A stretch of 64,000 nucleotides of DNA from Ceratothoa steindachneri. Taxonomy: Eukaryota; Arthropoda; Malacostraca; Isopoda; Cymothoidae. The notes under the pieces are model-generated. The model was not told where the DNA came from. It did no database searches and was given only the letters and a program-made list of their open reading frames with translations. The stretch covers positions 96,625,413 through 96,689,412 of the forward strand of contig OZ018318.1 in the NCBI GenBank assembly GCA_963969495.1, given 5' to 3'. Below, in pieces: positions 1 through 13,224 of this stretch (positions within the stretch are counted from its first letter, which is position 1; the number at the start of each line of letters is the position of its first letter). The translations under genes and the position numbers were made by a program.

Positions 1-1129
1 ATGATTAGATTCACTAGGACAAGACAATGGCCTGAATTTTTCAGAAACATTTCAAACTATTCTAATGTGCTAAAAAATAGAAAATAAACCTTTTTCTAAG
101 TTAGTTCGGCGATAAAAAAGCACCTTAAAAATCTTAACGCTTCCTTTTCAGTATTTTCTTGGAATTTGAAAAAAAGGTTATCTCAAAGGAATGATAAGGG
201 CATTTCGGTTTGTTTACTTAGAGGAAATTAAATTTACCTCCCCAATAAGTTGGAAATAGCTGAAAAAATAACATATAAGATGAAATAAGTTACTACAGGG
301 AAAGAGGCTTTTTTGAAAAATTTCAAATGCAAGTCATATTGAGGATGAAGAAATGCCAAATCTGCTATTGATGGAGAGAGGTAAATTAAAATGAGAAGTG
401 CAATGTTAAATAAAGTACTTTTATTCAACTATGGCCACAAATTTTCAATTTTAGATGTATATTCATTGGTTTCTTAAAGGATGCCCTAGTTGTATCTTTC
501 CCCGTTTATTTCATTATTTCGCAAATATAAATATAAAATATTATCATTTTAAAAGCTCTGATATGATAATTAGACAATGCAATTGATAAAATAATAAGGG
601 AGGCGTCCTAAGTGCATATTATAACATAAAACAAAACGAAGGTTATTTCTTTACTACTATTCGAAACTTGACAGAGGAACTATAATATAATTAATGAAAT
701 ATCAACTATAAATTTCTCCGTAAAATAAATTTAATTTGCGCTTAATCCTCTTCCTCTTAAATTTGTTTACTATATGTATTAGGTCATCCTAAAGGTTCGT
801 GCTGCTTTAGATAAAAAAAAAATGTATTCGAATTCAAGAAAGTCTTATACCCACGGCAAATGTTTTCAGACACTTGAAAATTTTCTTATTTCTTGAGTTT
901 TGTCATGCATTGACCAATATACCTGGCAAGCAAAGTAAAAGTACAAGTTTCCTTATTGATTTTTTTCAAATATCTCAAAGTAGCGATGCTAGTCAAATGC
1001 TGAGATACTGTTATCATTATAAGGTATGCTACTGTCAAAATGTTTTCATATAACACATCATATTTATTCATTAATATTATTTTCAATTTCGAGAGGATCT
1101 ATTGAAGCTATGATAATAGCAAAAATATG
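1..1129. other. AT-rich DNA, no feature recognised
   Basis: The stretch is AT-rich with dense stops in all frames. The short open frames have no recognisable domain. I see no repeat structure or RNA gene in it. Confidence 0.6.
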
Positions 1130-1335
1130 TACTATACTGAGGAAGAAAGAAATCTGCTACGAATCCTGCAAAAGGAGGTTCTCAACCTTTGACAAATCAC
1201 CCGGTGAGACGACCAATCATATTCCAGTGTGGCAAATGTGTTAAATAGTGGGAACATCGAAGACTTACCTTCTTCTGGACGGCCTTATGTTGGTACGAAA
1301 CGAGACGTGGTGAAAGAAAGCTCTTTAAGTAGAAG
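1130..1335 (+). pseudogene. Fossil of a helix-turn-helix (mariner-superfamily type) transposase N-terminus
   Basis: Two adjacent frames carry the pieces of a DNA-binding domain. The first reads CKRRFSTFDKSPGETT, the usual pattern of a Cys, an RF pair and a Lys-Ser-Pro before a DNA-contacting helix. After a frameshift near 1,240 the second reads GNIEDLPSSGRP, the linker ending in Ser-Gly-Arg-Pro that is typical of mariner-like and DUF4817-type transposon proteins in arthropods. The catalytic DDE region is not recognisable downstream. The following 700 bp are richer in GC than their surroundings and may be the rest of the same element, too decayed to read. The family is called from these two motifs only, so the assignment is moderate. 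Confidence 0.5.
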
Positions 1336-4300
1336 GTAAGAACTTTCTAGACCGTAAAAAGCCGCAGTCTAGCTGCACAGGAAGGGTTAGAGGGCGGTCA
1401 AGTTAATGCATTCGTCAGAAAAGTCGATTGCGAACTGTTTTCACAATGCTGAAAATCATGTAAAACCCACCAGAAACCACTGATAAACATCCAAGAGAAG
1501 CAACATTGTAAGGTTTCAGTACTTGCTCAGTGCCACTGGTAGATGCGTCAGTGAGAACGTGTCTTATGATACGATGATTCCAATTCCATTTGCAATCGAC
1601 TCTAAGCTACGTTAGAGTCTACAGGAGGCCAGCGTAGTAGTCGAACGACTATGCATAGTGGCAACAATAACGCTCTTCGGCTGATCTGTAATTGTATGGA
1701 GCTGCATTCAAAGTTTAGTAGTGAGCTGTCTCTGCGATTTGGGATGCGACCTAGAATTCAAAGACGTACTAACTGTGCAATGCCCAGTATGTGATTTTCC
1801 AGCAAATCAATATATACCATGTTCTATGTCTCCCTCCAAAACAATTTTACCCTGATAGATATTACACTTCACTTTAAGGACATGAATACGCTGCATATAC
1901 TATTAGCAAGACCTGAAATAGGCCATCAGAGGTCTTCAGCCAACCTACATTGAGCAAGTGAAGGCCAAACCACCGATGAGTTTGCAAGCATCACACTACC
2001 TTGGTGTCGTGCCTTCGTCGAGACATGCCTCGAATAATAAATGTTCTCATAACGGTCAAGAGGCTCTCGATTTCCTACTGAGTTTCCTGTATGTCTTTGT
2101 TCTTGCGATAATTTTCACAGAACTTTACTTGCTTATCACTTATATGTTGCTGATGTTAAAGCCTTGGTAATTTTTCATTTCGTCTATTATTTTTGATTGC
2201 TTGGGGCATATATAACTTTATCTCCTTTTTTCACTGTTATATTCCTATTGATATGCAAAAAAAGATTGCGACACTGAATTTCTTAAAATTCCAAGGTATC
2301 TGAAACATATTTTGCCGCGGCTGTAAATAAGATTTTGCTCTATAAACATATCCCATTTAATTAATTAAAAAAACAACACAAAATAATTTTAGTCAAATAA
2401 TTAGAATTGTCGGGTAAACTATTCTGAGCTATTCTGAGGAATAGGACTACTCTAGCTTATTACAAGAAAGAAATAAGTGAATTTCCATCAATTAAAAAGC
2501 TTAGTGATATCTTAAATAGACGAGTCTGTTTATCATATTTTGCTTAATAGGGAGAATTGCGATATTTCCTGGAAATTCTAAGAATAGCAATTCTCATTTT
2601 TCAAAGAATATTTTTCGTTTCTTTCGGTCCTAAAAAATGGGAAAAGGTATTAAACCAAATTATATTAACCTGATTAAATTTAGATAAATATGAATTATTT
2701 TAATAGTGAGACAAACTTTCCAAAGGAGCTAATGCAGCGTAAAAATACAGAGTGTAGCACTTTTTTTAACAGCATTGGTACTTACCCATTACTTAATTAT
2801 TAATAAACCAAAAATTGGAATCGAGATTTTCCTGCTGAATTTAAATTGAGACGAGGTTTGATGTTTCGAAAAGAAAGAAACTTTGACAGTATAAAACGGA
2901 AAATTGCTCAAGTTTTAACACTTTCTTGTGTTGGTGAAAAAATATATAACATGCTCTTATTATTTTTATTTGCGAACAATCCTGAGAATAAATGAATTGC
3001 ATGAAAAGGACGAACACATCACGGCTGTCTTCTAGTGGTTGTGTGTCATTGAAATCTCCTTGATAGGTTATTCCTATATTGAACACGCTTGCGTCGTCCA
3101 GTATTCAGTTTCTGGGGATTGTGTTTTTCAATGATGGACAACAATTACCCATGGCCGATTAAGGGCGATCGATTTTAGAATTTTTTTAAATAGGAAATGC
3201 AAGAGATAGAAGAAGCTCAAAGACATCCCAGGAAGATATCTATGAGTAAGAATTCTAAGAATGGTCGACAACAACCAACTACATCCTGGAAGTGCCCATT
3301 TGTACCAATGCGAAGGCAAGCACCATGGATCATCCCAGCGTTCACACTTGTGTTTTCAAATCATAATCCCACGATTTGCGATTCGTTCCTCCATGCTAAA
3401 AACCTTGCCTTACTGGAGATCACTGCAACGTGTTATCGTCCCATGTGGTAAACTGCAGCGGGTATCTCAGAGAACATCTAGAACTAATTCTTCTTAAAAT
3501 CATTTTTCACAAGTATTTCATCCCATTGCAAAACCAGAGGACCAAAGGATGCTAACCTTTGGGTAAGCTTTTCTCCCATTTGTATGTTTTTGGTTCTTAA
3601 TTTTTGTATAATGAAATTAGTAGATCATCCATTTCATGTGCCAAACTCTGAGCTGGTGCTGTTGCAAAGAACAATGTTCCTTGTCTCACTGACAGTGCGT
3701 GGAGTTCCCAAGCATTGATGAGATTCGGGTCAGGAATGACCTTTATTCGCATTTTTAATGAAGTTTGGTACTCGTTGATCTGGTTTCAGAGATATTACTC
3801 ACCACCACCACTTCAAACACGCACATGTCCCAATTTCGCCTTGAACATAAAATGGAGATAAAAAAAATGGATAACTTGAGTGACCCATCAAAATCCATTT
3901 AAATACGTTGATTTGTGTAAGTAATCATTTATAAAGGTGCAATATGGGCAAGATTCTCTCCGAACCCCAATCATTCAGTAATACATTTGAGACACTATAG
4001 GCACTATATGTATTCATTAGAATCTTGTTAAGTCAGGGCTCGTCCGCGCAAAGAGATTCTTAACACCTTATGACAGTATGTGACAAATTCTTTACATAGA
4101 AAATAAAGGCTTATTGCCAGAGAAATTACATGCGTGGAGTCTAGCAAGCGAGTTTAACGAGCATAATACATGATCTGTTTAGATTCACACAAGGGTTGCA
4201 TCAGATTTTCGGGCGTTTGCCGCTAACTATTTACTACTTAATAGAAAGGATAAAAATAATTAATATATTTTTCATTTTAAAAAATTAATTCAGAGCCCAC

Positions 4301-4669
4301 AAGGCTAATCACCTCCTGATATAAATAACATTAATACATAGCTATCCACCCAAATACCATCCAATCTTCCTTTTATCTGTTTCATTCTCACAGAGCCTCA
4401 CTCTCTTAAAATTCTATGTTAGGATATCTCCCATCCCTCTGCATATCAAGATATTCACTAGCATACATACACTTTTTTAATGTGGCTATTCTGATGCAGT
4501 CTTTGTATTGCTCCTAACAGTGCATAATTTTCTGTCACAAAGCTATTTACATCTTTCTTCCTACCATATTACTCAACCTATTTCTGCCTTGCAACCTTTA
4601 GCAGACCTTAAGGTCTAAAGATCATTATGTGTTATTAACATATATAAACTCGATTTTTCGGCCAGTTTT
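1336..4669. other. Mostly AT-rich DNA; possible decayed element body at 1,336-2,050
   Basis: The first 700 bp are less AT-rich than the flanks and may be the decayed body of the adjacent transposase fossil. From about 2,050 onwards the sequence is AT-rich with only short frames lacking recognisable domains, including the overlapping frames at 3,197-3,497. From about 4,300 the plus strand becomes pyrimidine- and C-rich and grades into the minisatellite. No RNA gene was seen. Confidence 0.5.
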
Positions 4670-5619
4670 ATTCACAACCACTACCTATCCATTCAAAATT
4701 TCTATAAACACTACCTACTTTTGCTAATTTCCTACAACCCCTAACTACCCGTTCTAAGTGATCACAACCAGATCTATCTTTCCAAAACGACTAACTACCC
4801 ATTTTAATTCCCACAATCACAACATACCCTTTCAAATTTCCCACAATCACAAAATACTCTTTCTAATTTTCCACAATCACTATGTCCTCTTTTTAACTTT
4901 CTATCGGTTTTATATTGCTAATTCCTTGAACTCTCTGTTATATAATCCCGCACCACCATGTTAGAAATTCCCACAATCAATACCTTCCAGTTATATATTC
5001 TACAACCATTCCCACAACGTGTATCTATCTGTTCAAAATTCCTACAATGCCTACCAACCTTTTCTAGATTACCACGATTACTAGGCTACCGTTTTGAATT
5101 CCAACAATCACTACCCCTCTGTTCTATATTCCTCAAAACCATTCCATACCTTTCTAAATTTCAACGCCCACTACCTACACGCTCAAATTGCCACAACCAA
5201 TGACTAACGTTCTAAATTTCAATAGCTAGTAGGTACTGGTTCTAAATTCCAACAACCAGTACCGATCTGTTCTAATTTTTCCAAAATACGATTTACCCGT
5301 TCTAAAATCCCATAAGCAGTACCTACCTTTTCTGATTCCCCACAAACATTATCAACCCGTTCTTCATTCCTGGAAAAATAAATTCCCCAGCCACTACCTA
5401 CTCATTTAAATTTTCCACAACCACTATCACTTATCAAACCATTCATATTATCCGTTCTAAATTCACACAAGCATGACCTACGAGTTTTAATCTTTACACT
5501 ACTACTGCCTACATGTCATAGAATTGTACAACCACTAGCTACACATTCTCCATCCGACCAATCAATAAATACCATTTCTAAATTAGAGAAAACAATGCTA
5601 TCTTTACACAACCACTGAC
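4670..5619. repeat. Minisatellite, degenerate units of about 30 bp (left part)
   Basis: Roughly thirty imperfect tandem units built from three short blocks recur in order: CACAACCACTACC, then TACCCGTTC, then TAAATTCC. Units differ by substitutions and small length changes, which suggests an old array. The array stops exactly at the left end of the hAT element and resumes on its other side, so the transposon landed inside the array. Confidence 0.8.
5612..5619. repeat. hAT target-site duplication, left copy
   Basis: CCACTGAC, matching 8,655-8,662 (CCACTGAG) at 7 of 8 positions. Removing the transposon and one copy restores a normal minisatellite unit, which supports the boundary. Confidence 0.8.
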
Positions 5620-8600
5620 TAGGGTGGATCAAATACAATTGTATTTGTATTTGAATGGCCTATTATTTATATTTAATTATATTTAATTTATATTTGTATT
5701 TGTATATTGACATCCAGAGAAAAAAGTACTTTGTATTGCATTATGGCACCCCTAAGAAAAAGTATTTTGTATTTGTATTTTTATTTCGAGTCTAAGCCAT
5801 TTGAGGAGGATATGCAAACTCAAAGAGAGAGAGAGAGACTAAGAATCAGAGAGAACCATGATTTACGAGATATTATGAAACCAGTTATATCTTGTGCGCG
5901 CGAGAGTTTTCTAGAACATTCTCGAACGTTCAGGAATGTTCGGCGTAAAAACTGAAGCGTTTATGTATACGGCGCGTGAACGAAGTACTTTCATTGAGTC
6001 TTTATTTGAAAAGGGCTGTGTAAAGGAGACTCTCTCTGTCTTGTTCTGTGAGTTTATTATCATAATAATAACACATATAATAATATTATGTGTGGTTTAT
6101 CGAATGTTTAATTATTGAAAGAGATATTCTCTTGGGTTAACACCTTTATTTATCTTTCTGTTTCTCTTTTATTCAGTTTAACTTTAATGGTAATGACTTA
6201 AAGTACTAGTTAAATTTTATAATTAACAATTTTCTCCATCTTTTTTTCTTTTTCACACATATTTTTATATATTTTTAAGTTACTTTTAATATATTAGGTT
6301 TATGTTAGTTTCAAACAATTTATTATCATTATTTTCTTCCGTTGATTTTATTTTATTATTTTTTGTTTTTTCCCTTAATGTTTGATGTCGTTTTTTTTTA
6401 AATTGTTCTTATATTTTTAGATTTATTATTAACTACTATATAGTTTTGTTTCTTTAATGTAATGTTTCAATTTTATTTTTAAGGTTTTTCTTAACATTCC
6501 GTTTTTGTACTCAGATATATGATTTATGATAAGGTCAATTTAAACGAAAAGAAGTATATATGTTCATTTATAATAATATTGGAATTTAAATAGAACCTAT
6601 TGAATTGGTACATAAAAAAACAGTAAATATATAAAACCTGAATCAACACTCTTTGAATCTACTAAATAATAATTACGTAAACTTTAATTTGCTCTCACTT
6701 TTCAATTTTCACTTTGCAGATGGATAACGAAGACGTCGTTACACCAGATGACCCCTCAATTGGGTATGAGAAGATCCGAGCAGACGTACAAATACCTCAA
6801 CTATCACCTGCACTGGTAAAGTTTTATTCTGTCAATGTTTAGTCTACTAACAAGAATCTCATAGCCGACTGTCTGCAGTGCCCAAAATCGTATTCGGCAG
6901 CAAGGAAGGCAACATATATCCTAGTTGTCAACCTCATAAAAGTTCACTTTGAGAGCTGCAGATTAAATGACGAAACGTGAGAGCTCTGCGTCACACTCAC
7001 AGACTAAAATATCCTCGTTCTTCAAAGTCAAACCTGCACAAGAAAAAATCTTTTACGCTAATCACATCAATAAACGGTCTGTAGTAAAGAAACTCAGACT
7101 CCATCGCATGTGACCAACTGCCTTTGAGTGTTGTTGGGAGTAAGACTTTAAGAGCTCTTCTGTGCGAAGCAGAATCATGCTTCGTACTTTCAAGCGGAAC
7201 CACACTTAGAAACAGTTTACTTCTATAGAGAGTGAAAGACATCGAGTCGCAATTGATGACAGAATTCGAACATGTCAATCCTATTTACCTGACATTGGAC
7301 CTCTGGACGAATCGGAAAATGATATCGTTTTTTGCTGTCATTGTACACTTCATCAACTCATCATGGGAGCTAAATTAGCGCTTCATTGCTTGCGATCAGT
7401 TCATAGAACGACATACAGCTGTGAACATTGCTACATCATATGAGAATATAGTCACTAAATTCGGAATTCATGGCAAGCTGCGGTAGGTGGTTGCAGACAA
7501 TGCCTCGTCTATGGTGAGAGTATTTGATGTATCTCCACCAGGATTATATGGAAACGAACTAAGAAATAAAATTAGCGGTTAAAATGAACACACCACTGAC
7601 CTTGATATTTTGGAAGGAGACCATGACATGAATGAGGTGTTTACTCTTCTTCTACCTGATCGGACAGTTGCTTTGCACACACACAACAACCCTGCATAAG
7701 AGATGCCTTTAATGATCCCTGTGTCAGAAACAGTGCAATTGCAACTGTGATACAAAAATGCTGTAGTATTGTAGCTCCAATACGTCAATCTACTGGGGTA
7801 GCACCGGTCTTGAAAAAGATTGGGGTTTCACTGCAGTCTGCCAACGCTACAAATGGAAGTCTCAACTGACAATGCTTAATTCAATTCACACGGAAACCGA
7901 GGGCAGCCAACCTAGCTATTCGTCTCCTAGGATCGAACCGAACTCTAGAAGAGTTGAAAGGAATGGAAATAGCAAAGCTAAAAGAAGTGATACAAGTTTT
8001 GGAACCGTTCCAAGAGGTGATGAGGCAAATAAAAGGAGAAAGAGGGTTACGCATTCTTGCGTTGAACCAGTTTTATTAAGCCTTGAGCACAGCCTTAAAC
8101 TATTCACGGAAAGTAAACCAATCTACTGCTTTAACTTGGAAAATGCACTACAGTTTGCTATCAAGAAGAAGTTGCATCCATTTCTTGAGAGGACTGATGT
8201 CATTGCAGCAGCTCTCATGAACCCCAGGTTTAAGCTGGCATGGGTGTCATGTAAGGAAATTCAAAAGGGAATGGTTTCGCGGAGTCAACTCATTCGGCCT
8301 TGAATAGGAAAGTAATTCACGAGAGTGAACCTTTCGTCTATATGAGCATGAATCAAGACGAGCCTAGCTTGAGTGCAACACGAACTCGTCTTTTTGCCTA
8401 CATGCCCGGCATTAATGCTAATAAAATGCAATTATGATATGTAAAATGTAAACTTGAGCGAAAAAGAGTATTTGTTTGTTTTTTGTATAATATCAAGCTT
8501 ATTTTTATTTGTATTTTTAAAATCTGGAATAGGAGTATTTGTCTTTTGATTTGTATTTTTGGAACCAGTAATTGTATTTGTATTTGTAATTTTAGATTCA

Positions 8601-8654
8601 GAAATAAAAGTATTTGTATTTGACTTATAAAAAACCGTATTTGATCCAACCCTG
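5620..8654 (+). mobile_element. hAT-superfamily DNA transposon, degraded
   Basis: The ends are short terminal inverted repeats. The left end reads TAGGGTGGATCAAATAC. The right end, on the opposite strand, reads CAGGGTTGGATCAAATAC. They are flanked by the 8-mers CCACTGAC (5,612-5,619) and CCACTGAG (8,655-8,662), matching at 7 of 8 positions, as expected of a hAT target duplication. Both subterminal regions are packed with repeats of the form GTATTTGTATTT, the kind of motif to which hAT transposases bind. The body holds a broken BED-finger/RNase H-fold transposase. At about 3.0 kb the element is near full length for the superfamily. Stops and frameshifts throughout show that it is inactive. Confidence 0.9.
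6721..8340 (+). pseudogene. hAT transposase (BED finger, ZBED-like), broken
   Basis: The natural start is ATG 6,721. A BED zinc finger follows after an in-frame stop: CLQCPKSYS supplies the Cys pair and NLIKVHFESC the His/Cys pair (about 6,868-6,970). Near 7,285-7,350 is TLDLWTNRKMISFFAV, the hAT block around the first catalytic Asp. Near 7,490 is VVADNASSM, matching the D-N-A-x-N-M block with the second acidic residue. At 8,195-8,250 is DVIAAALMNPRFKLAW, the conserved pre-dimerisation segment. A clear C-terminal hATC dimerisation domain is missing. Blocks lie in different frames with several stops, so no protein is made. Such proteins cut and paste the element in the nucleus. Alternative DNA transposon families are unlikely given the BED finger and the 8-bp duplication. 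Confidence 0.85.
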
Positions 8655-8862
8655 CCACTGAGTACCCGTTCCACAACACAAGCTAGCCCTTCTAAATACA
8701 CACGCCTAATAGCTAACCGTTATAAACTCCCACAATCACTATGTTCCCATTATAAATTTTCACAATTAATATCTACCTGTTCTAACTTCCCATGAACACT
8801 ACCGACAGTTCTAAATTCACATAAACACTAGCAACCAGTTCTAAAGTACCACAACCTCTCCG
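8655..8862. repeat. Minisatellite, right part
   Basis: The array seen at 4,670-5,619 continues here, with about six or seven degenerate units carrying the same CACTACC, CCGTTC and TAAATTCC blocks. It fades at about 8,860. Confidence 0.75.
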
Positions 8863-10329
8863 TTTGTTGTTTACTCTTCTCAGCTCCTCTTGAAACAACT
8901 TTGTTCTTCCTTCCATTAGCTATAACATCTTACCTTGCGCATACCTTGCTTACATCATGCACCATAGCTTCTCCTCTACATTTATGAGATGGCCGTCCAC
9001 TATGGTAGCTAAGCCTATACTGACTCCCGTTCTTTTAAGTAACTCCACACATATCATCATGAACACGGCTATTTCAAATACTGCTACATTTGCTTCTCGT
9101 CTTCACACAAAAACCTACCGACTCTCTCCTTCATCCAGAACATGATGGATAAAGCAATCATATCCATATATTCCATGACAGGAGTAGGTGGCCCATACCT
9201 TTGGAAACGCGAAGAGTTAGTAATTGCTTGTTAGTGGAAAAAACACTGACACATTACATATAACGAAGACAAGCCTCCTTGAAATCAAGAGAGATTGTAA
9301 GGGATAAACATATGTTTCTCCCACGCATAATTAATTGTGCTTAAGGTATCTATAATGGATGTTTTTCTTGTCGATACTACTTCGTTGATTGTCATTGTGC
9401 AATGTATTCTTTATACATTTGCGGTTTAATCTGCATAATTCTATTTTATAAATATATCATTAACAAGCATGGACTAATTCCATTATTACTTTTTAAACTA
9501 ATTTTGAGAAGTTCAACATTAAACTTCATTTAAGCTACGTCTTTTGCCATGATTATATAAGTTGACTTTTATTTTAAAGACCCTAGACTTTCATGCTTGC
9601 TTTTATAATAGCATAATATATTACTGCCCATCCATCTTAGATATTTCCGAAGGTAAATCATGGTTGGTCTTTCAGGCATTTCATAAAGCTTCATTAGACT
9701 CTTTAAAAGCTATTTCATCAAAATCTCTTATTTAATAAATGTTACACACATTTTAATTAATTTGCTTAAAAAGAGGATTATTATATATGAAACATTATGA
9801 ACAAGGATTTTCCATTGTATAAGCCAAAAGAATCAAAGTATTAAACCATCGATAAGTACTGAATTATAAATTGAAATTCATGAAAGCGGGGAAAGAAAGT
9901 TCACAGTGCATTAATTGGGTGAGGAGGTAATCCTTATGCGAATATCATCGGATGAGTAATTTTCTGTAATCCTAAAAGGGATCGTAAACATAAATCATTA
10001 GAAGATGAGATAATCAGTGATAAATTGCAAATATATTATGTCGAGGTATACCTGTATAGACTAGCTTGGCGCTCAGTCTTACACAAGTACGGGCAGACAG
10101 CTTTCTGGGCGATAAATAAAGAGTGTAAATTACGGTTGACCGGATTTAGATTAATGGCTTGCCAAATTGCAGTTCAAAGGATATATAAAGCTAATACTCC
10201 AAAATATAATTTTAATATATATAACAAAAAGAGGGCAATTTATATATATACAAATGGGCGAACAAATTACTTATGGTCGTTAAATAAATTATGTTAAGAT
10301 TAATGACTTAACTGGGGATGACCATACAT
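8863..10329. other. AT-rich DNA, nothing recognised
   Basis: Short frames such as 8,957-9,145 and 10,025-10,297 have no recognisable domain or codon signature. No RNA gene, inverted repeat or tandem repeat stands out. Confidence 0.55.
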
Positions 10330-11110
10330 GAATTGGATGGGGGGTGGAAGACAACGGCGCAAGGCTTCAAGGAGTTACTTCATGGAGTCCGGACTTGGAG
10401 GACTCGAAGATGGGGTTCGATTACTTCGTGATGAAGAATGAGATTTTCTCTGCTCCAGAGAGACGTAATCTCAACTCGAGATGATTCTGCTGATCGGCAA
10501 GGAGCCTCAGTTTCGAAAGACGGGAATCTTGAATGTGTGGTAAAGATGGGAGGGCCGCACAACTCTTCGGGAAGAAGGGGGCTCGATAGCTTTCCTCTGA
10601 ACAGGGTCAAAGCTTACCGAAGGTAAATCTGCTGACGAGATCTTCGACGACGTACAACGACGTACGACGACGAGTTAAGGGGGTCACGGGAAACAGACGG
10701 CAATCCGGACTGAGGGGAAGGCGGGCTATCAATCTCATCGAAATGGTTAGCCTACGGTTAGATATGCGGGTGGCTGCTTTGCTAGACGCATCAGGGCCTT
10801 GCAGGCCCCAGAGAATGCTTAGCGTCGGTCTAAAAAAACACCATTCATGATAACGCGTCGTTCCAAGGGATCAAACTCACCTCGCGATATGGGAGTAAGG
10901 TTAATATGAACGCGCACAGCGTTATCGCCGGGGAAGAGGTGCACGATCGGCGTCTGAAAACAAACACAGCTAGGACGGCTGATTATGCGAGTAACGAATT
11001 CTTACTCGACTTTCTAAAATTCTCACGCTGGCTCACTCGGTCTTGAAAGAATAGAGGGTTATCGCAAAGGGCTTCCTCTCACGGTGGTCCTTCGAGGCAT
11101 TTCCTCAAAT
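10330..11110. other. GC-rich island of unknown origin
   Basis: About 780 bp are clearly richer in GC and in CpG than the AT-rich DNA on both sides, with sharp transitions. Overlapping short open frames on both strands (10,380-10,626) show no domain I recognise. A short run of ACGACG-type repeats lies at about 10,645-10,675. The composition resembles that of the LTRs and LINE untranslated regions elsewhere in the window, so a fragment of an unrecognised mobile element is the likeliest explanation. I could not find terminal repeats or a target duplication. Confidence 0.4.
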
Positions 11111-13020
11111 ATTATGGGTCACATAAAATGAATGGATTCTTTGACTTAGAATAATAATTATCTGTAATATATATAGAATTATCAGATTAGAGATTCAGGG
11201 ATAACTTTCAAATATATTTTGTTTAGTTGATTTCGTCTCTAAAAATTTTAAGGACTTTTTGAAAGTTCACAATCATGTCGACGAAATTCTAAAGGATAAA
11301 AATCTCCTTTGACTGCGAAAGATTACCGACGCCAATGACGTAGATTCTTCAGAAGTGATATAATATACCTTTCCTTCTGTTATCTTGGATTAACAGCTTT
11401 TTTTCAAACAAAAGCCCTAAATCACCAAATCCATCTATCGAATGATATTAAAGATGAGGGTTTAAAGAAATGGATAACTGTAAAAATCGCTCAAGGCAGC
11501 AGCAGCCTATGAATTTAAACAAATGATAGGTGATAGTATAAAGAAAATATCGGTAAAAATTATGTACTTCGAATTAAAAAAAACAACTTTATTGTTTGAA
11601 AAAAATAGAGAGGACATGACATCATGTTCACTAATCCCGTGTCATATGACATCAACCATAATGTTAAAATTCAAAATAAAATTATTTAAGTTATTGAAGT
11701 TATGGCTGTTTGAACGTCCTTTGGATACATACACTTGCTTGGCGTTGATGACGAGCATTCTAAGACGTCCCTGATAGGATGTTGAGTGTTGTCAGTTTTA
11801 TTTGAACTGCATTTAATTAATGTTTCATTTCAATTTAATTTTTACATGTACAATTTATTACCTAAATTTTTTTATGATAAAAAGAACTGACTAAATTTAA
11901 AAGGTAAAATAGAATTAATATTTTTAACATCAGGATACCAAGAGAAAGAAATATCATATTCAAAAGAAAACATGCTTTGTAAGGTCGTTTATATCATTCC
12001 AATTTACTTAGATACTTTTTAGACTGTAGCAATGACTAGGAGAGTCTTAAGCCTCTATGTCTAAATGTTTTGAAGTTGCATTATGTTAGCCCCATTCAGT
12101 AGAGATAGCGGCAAGTATATTAAATAAGGCATAACAGGATTACAATAAACGGAATTGTGCCACATTGGAAGTAGTAACATTAGAGATGTTTATAGCAAGA
12201 AAGAGCAAGAATTTTGAATAGGTCATAAAAGAGTGCCTAAAAATTGATAAATATAAGAAAATTACACTTAAGTGACTTTTGTGCGCCTCATGAAAACCAT
12301 AAAAGATAACGTTTATAACGTATAAATAAAGCCTAAACTTTCTTGGCTCTAACTGTTCTTGAACCATTTGGACAGAATTGTTCCATGAGATGAAAAATGC
12401 GTTCTTTAGTAGAATTTGAACAAAAAAACATTGGCGTGCGCAAACGCTTAATGAGGACCTCAGTATTCAAAAAAAGCAAGGTTTAAATAAAGCTCTTGAA
12501 CATAAAACTACTTTAATGTTTAAAGGAAGAGGTATTCTCGTCCTTCATGGCAATGTATTTCTACGCGAGAGAACTTTTGATCCAGTAAAACATTATTCTG
12601 TTAGGTTGGGAAGATTTTCCTTATCACCCGTATTTACCAGAGTTTTTTTTCATTTGATTTTTATTTACTTAAGCCATTACAACACTAGCTCAATATTATC
12701 GTTTAATTTAAATTAGGAAATTAAATCGACTACTATATTTCATTCAAACCGAATAAGGGATTCAAGAAATGTATCCACTGATTAGGAAAATTATGTTGTT
12801 CGTTTCTGTCTTACCAACTAGTAGTGAACCTTGCTTCGATATACCCAATGGTTACGCATTTATCTATGAGAGAGAAGTGGAGCCGAAGATCTCACCTCTC
12901 CGTAAGCCACCAAATTCATCCATCTTTTTTCTTTTAGGAAACTATATGGCAAGTACCCTCTTGGGCACAAGTCCCCGTACTCACGAGAGCCTAGCACTAA
13001 GCTAATTTAAAATATTAATA
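11111..13020. other. AT-rich DNA, nothing recognised
   Basis: Only short frames without domains (for example 11,523-11,774 and 12,516-12,716). It ends where the 3' tail of the LINE begins. Confidence 0.55.
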
Positions 13021-13224
13021 TGAAAAACAACAACAACAATAAAAGGGAAAATGGCAACAAGGAGGAAGCAAGCTCAGGCGTCCGTGGGAGGCCTCCCGGC
13101 GCAGTAACGTGCGACCTACAAAAAAAACAAACCCCCAAAATTAGGTAAATAAACGAGAGAAGGCCGGCTCCCCCCATAAGTCTATAATTCCACTAGTTAA
13201 TGTGCACGAAATCATCTCGAGTAA

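Noticed and set aside
3197..3497. Overlapping frames of 78-84 residues
   Set aside because: No domain or homology pattern. Two different frames over the same DNA argue for chance.
6816..6864. A 49-bp GT-AG intron with a CTAAC branch-like site in the hAT transposase
   Set aside because: Splicing would put the BED finger out of frame, whereas reading straight through keeps it in frame apart from one stop. A decayed continuous exon explains it better.
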